Assembly (NCBI GenBank): GCA_946478635.1
Contig: CAMLCX010000097.1
Span: 1-12,437 of the forward strand
From: an uncultured Pseudomonadota bacterium
GTDB lineage: Bacteria > Desulfobacterota_B > Binatia > UBA9968
Length of the DNA stretch: 12,437 nt
Reading direction: 5' to 3'
Positions within the stretch are counted from its first letter, which is position 1. Each line of letters begins with the position of its first letter. Shown here one piece after another: positions 11,572 to 12,437 of the stretch. The notes beneath the pieces were generated by a model. The model worked only from the letters and a program-made list of their open reading frames with translations. It did no database searches and was not told where the DNA came from. The position numbers were made by a program, and so were the translations under genes.

Positions 11572-12387
11572 GTGGCACAGACGAAACTACAGGCGGTCGG
11601 ATTACGGCATGAGTATTATCAGCCGCGTACCGGCGGTAGGCTCTTGGCCCTGGACAACATCAACCTGCAGGTCGAAGAAGGCGAGTTCGTGACCATCGTC
11701 GGGCCGAGCGGTTGTGGCAAAACCACCTTCATTAATCTCTGCGACGGCTTGCTCAAGCCGACCGCGGGACACATAGCCATTGACGGTGTGCCCGTGACCG
11801 GCCCGGGCACGGATCGCGGCATGGTGTTTCAAGATTCCTGCCTGATGCCCTGGCGCACGGTGGCCAAGAACGTGATCTTCGGCCTCGAGTGCCAAGGACT
11901 TGATAACGGCGAAGGCCAGGCACGCGCCACCAAATTCATCAAGCTGGTCGGCTTGCAGGGCTTCGAAGACCACTATCCTCACGAACTTTCCGGCGGCATG
12001 CAGCAGCGCTGCAATCTGGCACGCGCGCTTACCGTCGACCCCAAGATTTTGATCATGGACGAACCGTTTGCCGCTCTGGACGCTCAGACCCGCGAAATCA
12101 TGCAAGCAGAGTTGCTGCGCATCTGGCGCGAGTCTGGCAAGACCGTGCTCTTCATCACACATCAGATCAACGAGGCCATTTATCTCGCGGACCGCGTGAT
12201 CGTGTTCGGGGCGCGCCCGGGAAGAGTAAAAGAGATGCTCAAAATTGACCTGCCGCGTCCGCGCGATCTGTCGATCAAACGCGATCCTAAATTCTTGCAA
12301 TACGAAGACCGGCTTTGGACTTTGATTGAAGAAGAAGTCAAAAAGACCATGATCCAAGATCAGGTCGTGCACAACATTAACAACTAG
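11572..12387 (+). CDS. ABC transporter ATP-binding protein, NitT/TauT (SsuB/TauB-like) family
   Basis: 271 residues; cytoplasmic nucleotide-binding subunit that powers import of nitrate-, sulfonate-, taurine- or pyrimidine-type substrates. Seen: Walker A GPSGCGKTT (44-52), Q-loop Gln87 in VFQDSCLMPW, signature LSGGMQQR (139-146), Walker B ILIMDEPFAALD (Asp163, Glu164), H-loop His197 in FITHQINEA, and the C-terminal FGARPGRVKEMLKIDLPRPRD typical of this family. GTG start at 11572 with a strong AAGGAGG (11561-11567) only 4 nt away; no nearer ATG is in frame. Transcribed away from the regulator. Its permease and binding protein would lie to the right outside the window. Inference: imports the pathway substrate, possibly under the same regulator. 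Confidence 0.95.
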   Translation: MAQTKLQAVGLRHEYYQPRTGGRLLALDNINLQVEEGEFVTIVGPSGCGKTTFINLCDGLLKPTAGHIAIDGVPVTGPGTDRGMVFQDSCLMPWRTVAKNVIFGLECQGLDNGEGQARATKFIKLVGLQGFEDHYPHELSGGMQQRCNLARALTVDPKILIMDEPFAALDAQTREIMQAELLRIWRESGKTVLFITHQINEAIYLADRVIVFGARPGRVKEMLKIDLPRPRDLSIKRDPKFLQYEDRLWTLIEEEVKKTMIQDQVVHNINN

Positions 12388-12414
12388 AAGTGTTGGACAG
12401 GATTAGATTTAGAC

Positions 12415-12437
12415 ATGGGGAGTCGTTTCAATTCCCA
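12415..12437 (+). other. Possible start of the next gene (ABC permease?), cut by the window edge
   Basis: An ATG 27 nt after the ATPase stop opens a frame reading MGSRFNS to the edge. A weak AGGA lies about 12 nt upstream. A permease is expected here from the usual ABC operon order, but seven codons cannot establish it. Confidence 0.2.

Noticed and set aside
11602..12372. 256-codon open frame on the - strand opposite the ABC ATPase
   Set aside because: Antisense shadow; the + strand frame has all the ABC motifs and a strong AAGGAGG.

Overview
The window is a moderately GC-rich, gene-dense bacterial segment. It looks like a catabolic island for a nitrogen-containing heterocycle or ureide. Organism assignment is inference only: an orphan Bug/TctC binding protein, a CoxM-CoxS-CoxL type molybdenum hydroxylase, an FCD-type GntR regulator and a NitT/TauT-type ABC ATPase together suggest an uncultivated soil or sediment proteobacterium-like lineage (for example Desulfobacterota, Binatota, Tectomicrobia or Rokubacteria-like). 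There is no rRNA or other taxonomic marker. I see no tRNA, rRNA, CRISPR array or transposase.

Layout. The left edge (1-717, + strand) is the C-terminal part of an AtzA/TrzN/MtaD-type metal-dependent amidohydrolase (deaminase). After a roughly 400 bp converging gap, with one doubtful small membrane-anchored ORF, nine genes run leftwards on the - strand. In transcription order they are: GntR/FCD regulator (11357-10632), allantoinase-like cyclic amidohydrolase (10604-9234), FAD subunit (9159-8251), [2Fe-2S] subunit (8141-7671) and molybdopterin subunit (7531-5216) of a xanthine-dehydrogenase-family enzyme, a secreted YVTN beta-propeller protein (5111-3939), a TctC/Bug periplasmic binding protein (3772-2741), a 65-residue AtzG-like subunit (2728-2531) and its amidase-signature partner (2523-1123). 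On the right, divergent from the regulator, is an ABC transporter ATPase (11572-12387, + strand), probably followed by a permease outside the window.

How the genes may work together (inference): substrate is captured and imported by the ABC and/or Bug-type system, the Mo-hydroxylase hydroxylates an N-heteroaromatic ring, the allantoinase-like enzyme opens a cyclic amide or ureide, and the amidase with its AtzG-like subunit releases ammonia from the linear product. The FCD regulator sits first in the leftward set, behind a plausible sigma-70 promoter and a perfect 14-bp palindrome. The closest familiar parallels are purine/allantoin catabolism and the cyanuric acid/carboxybiuret branch of s-triazine degradation. 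Neither pathway is complete here, so the substrate is open.

The most unusual feature is in the intercistronic gaps of the Mo-hydroxylase genes. The two gaps flanking the [2Fe-2S] gene are each filled by a large inverted repeat whose arms are tandem micro-repeats: four 9-nt GTTCAAnnn units in one, four 8-nt TGGAGTnn units in the other. The two elements have unrelated sequences but the same architecture. Each begins exactly 4 nt after the upstream stop codon and ends just before the next gene's Shine-Dalgarno sequence. Two further gaps in the same gene set carry simpler hairpins.
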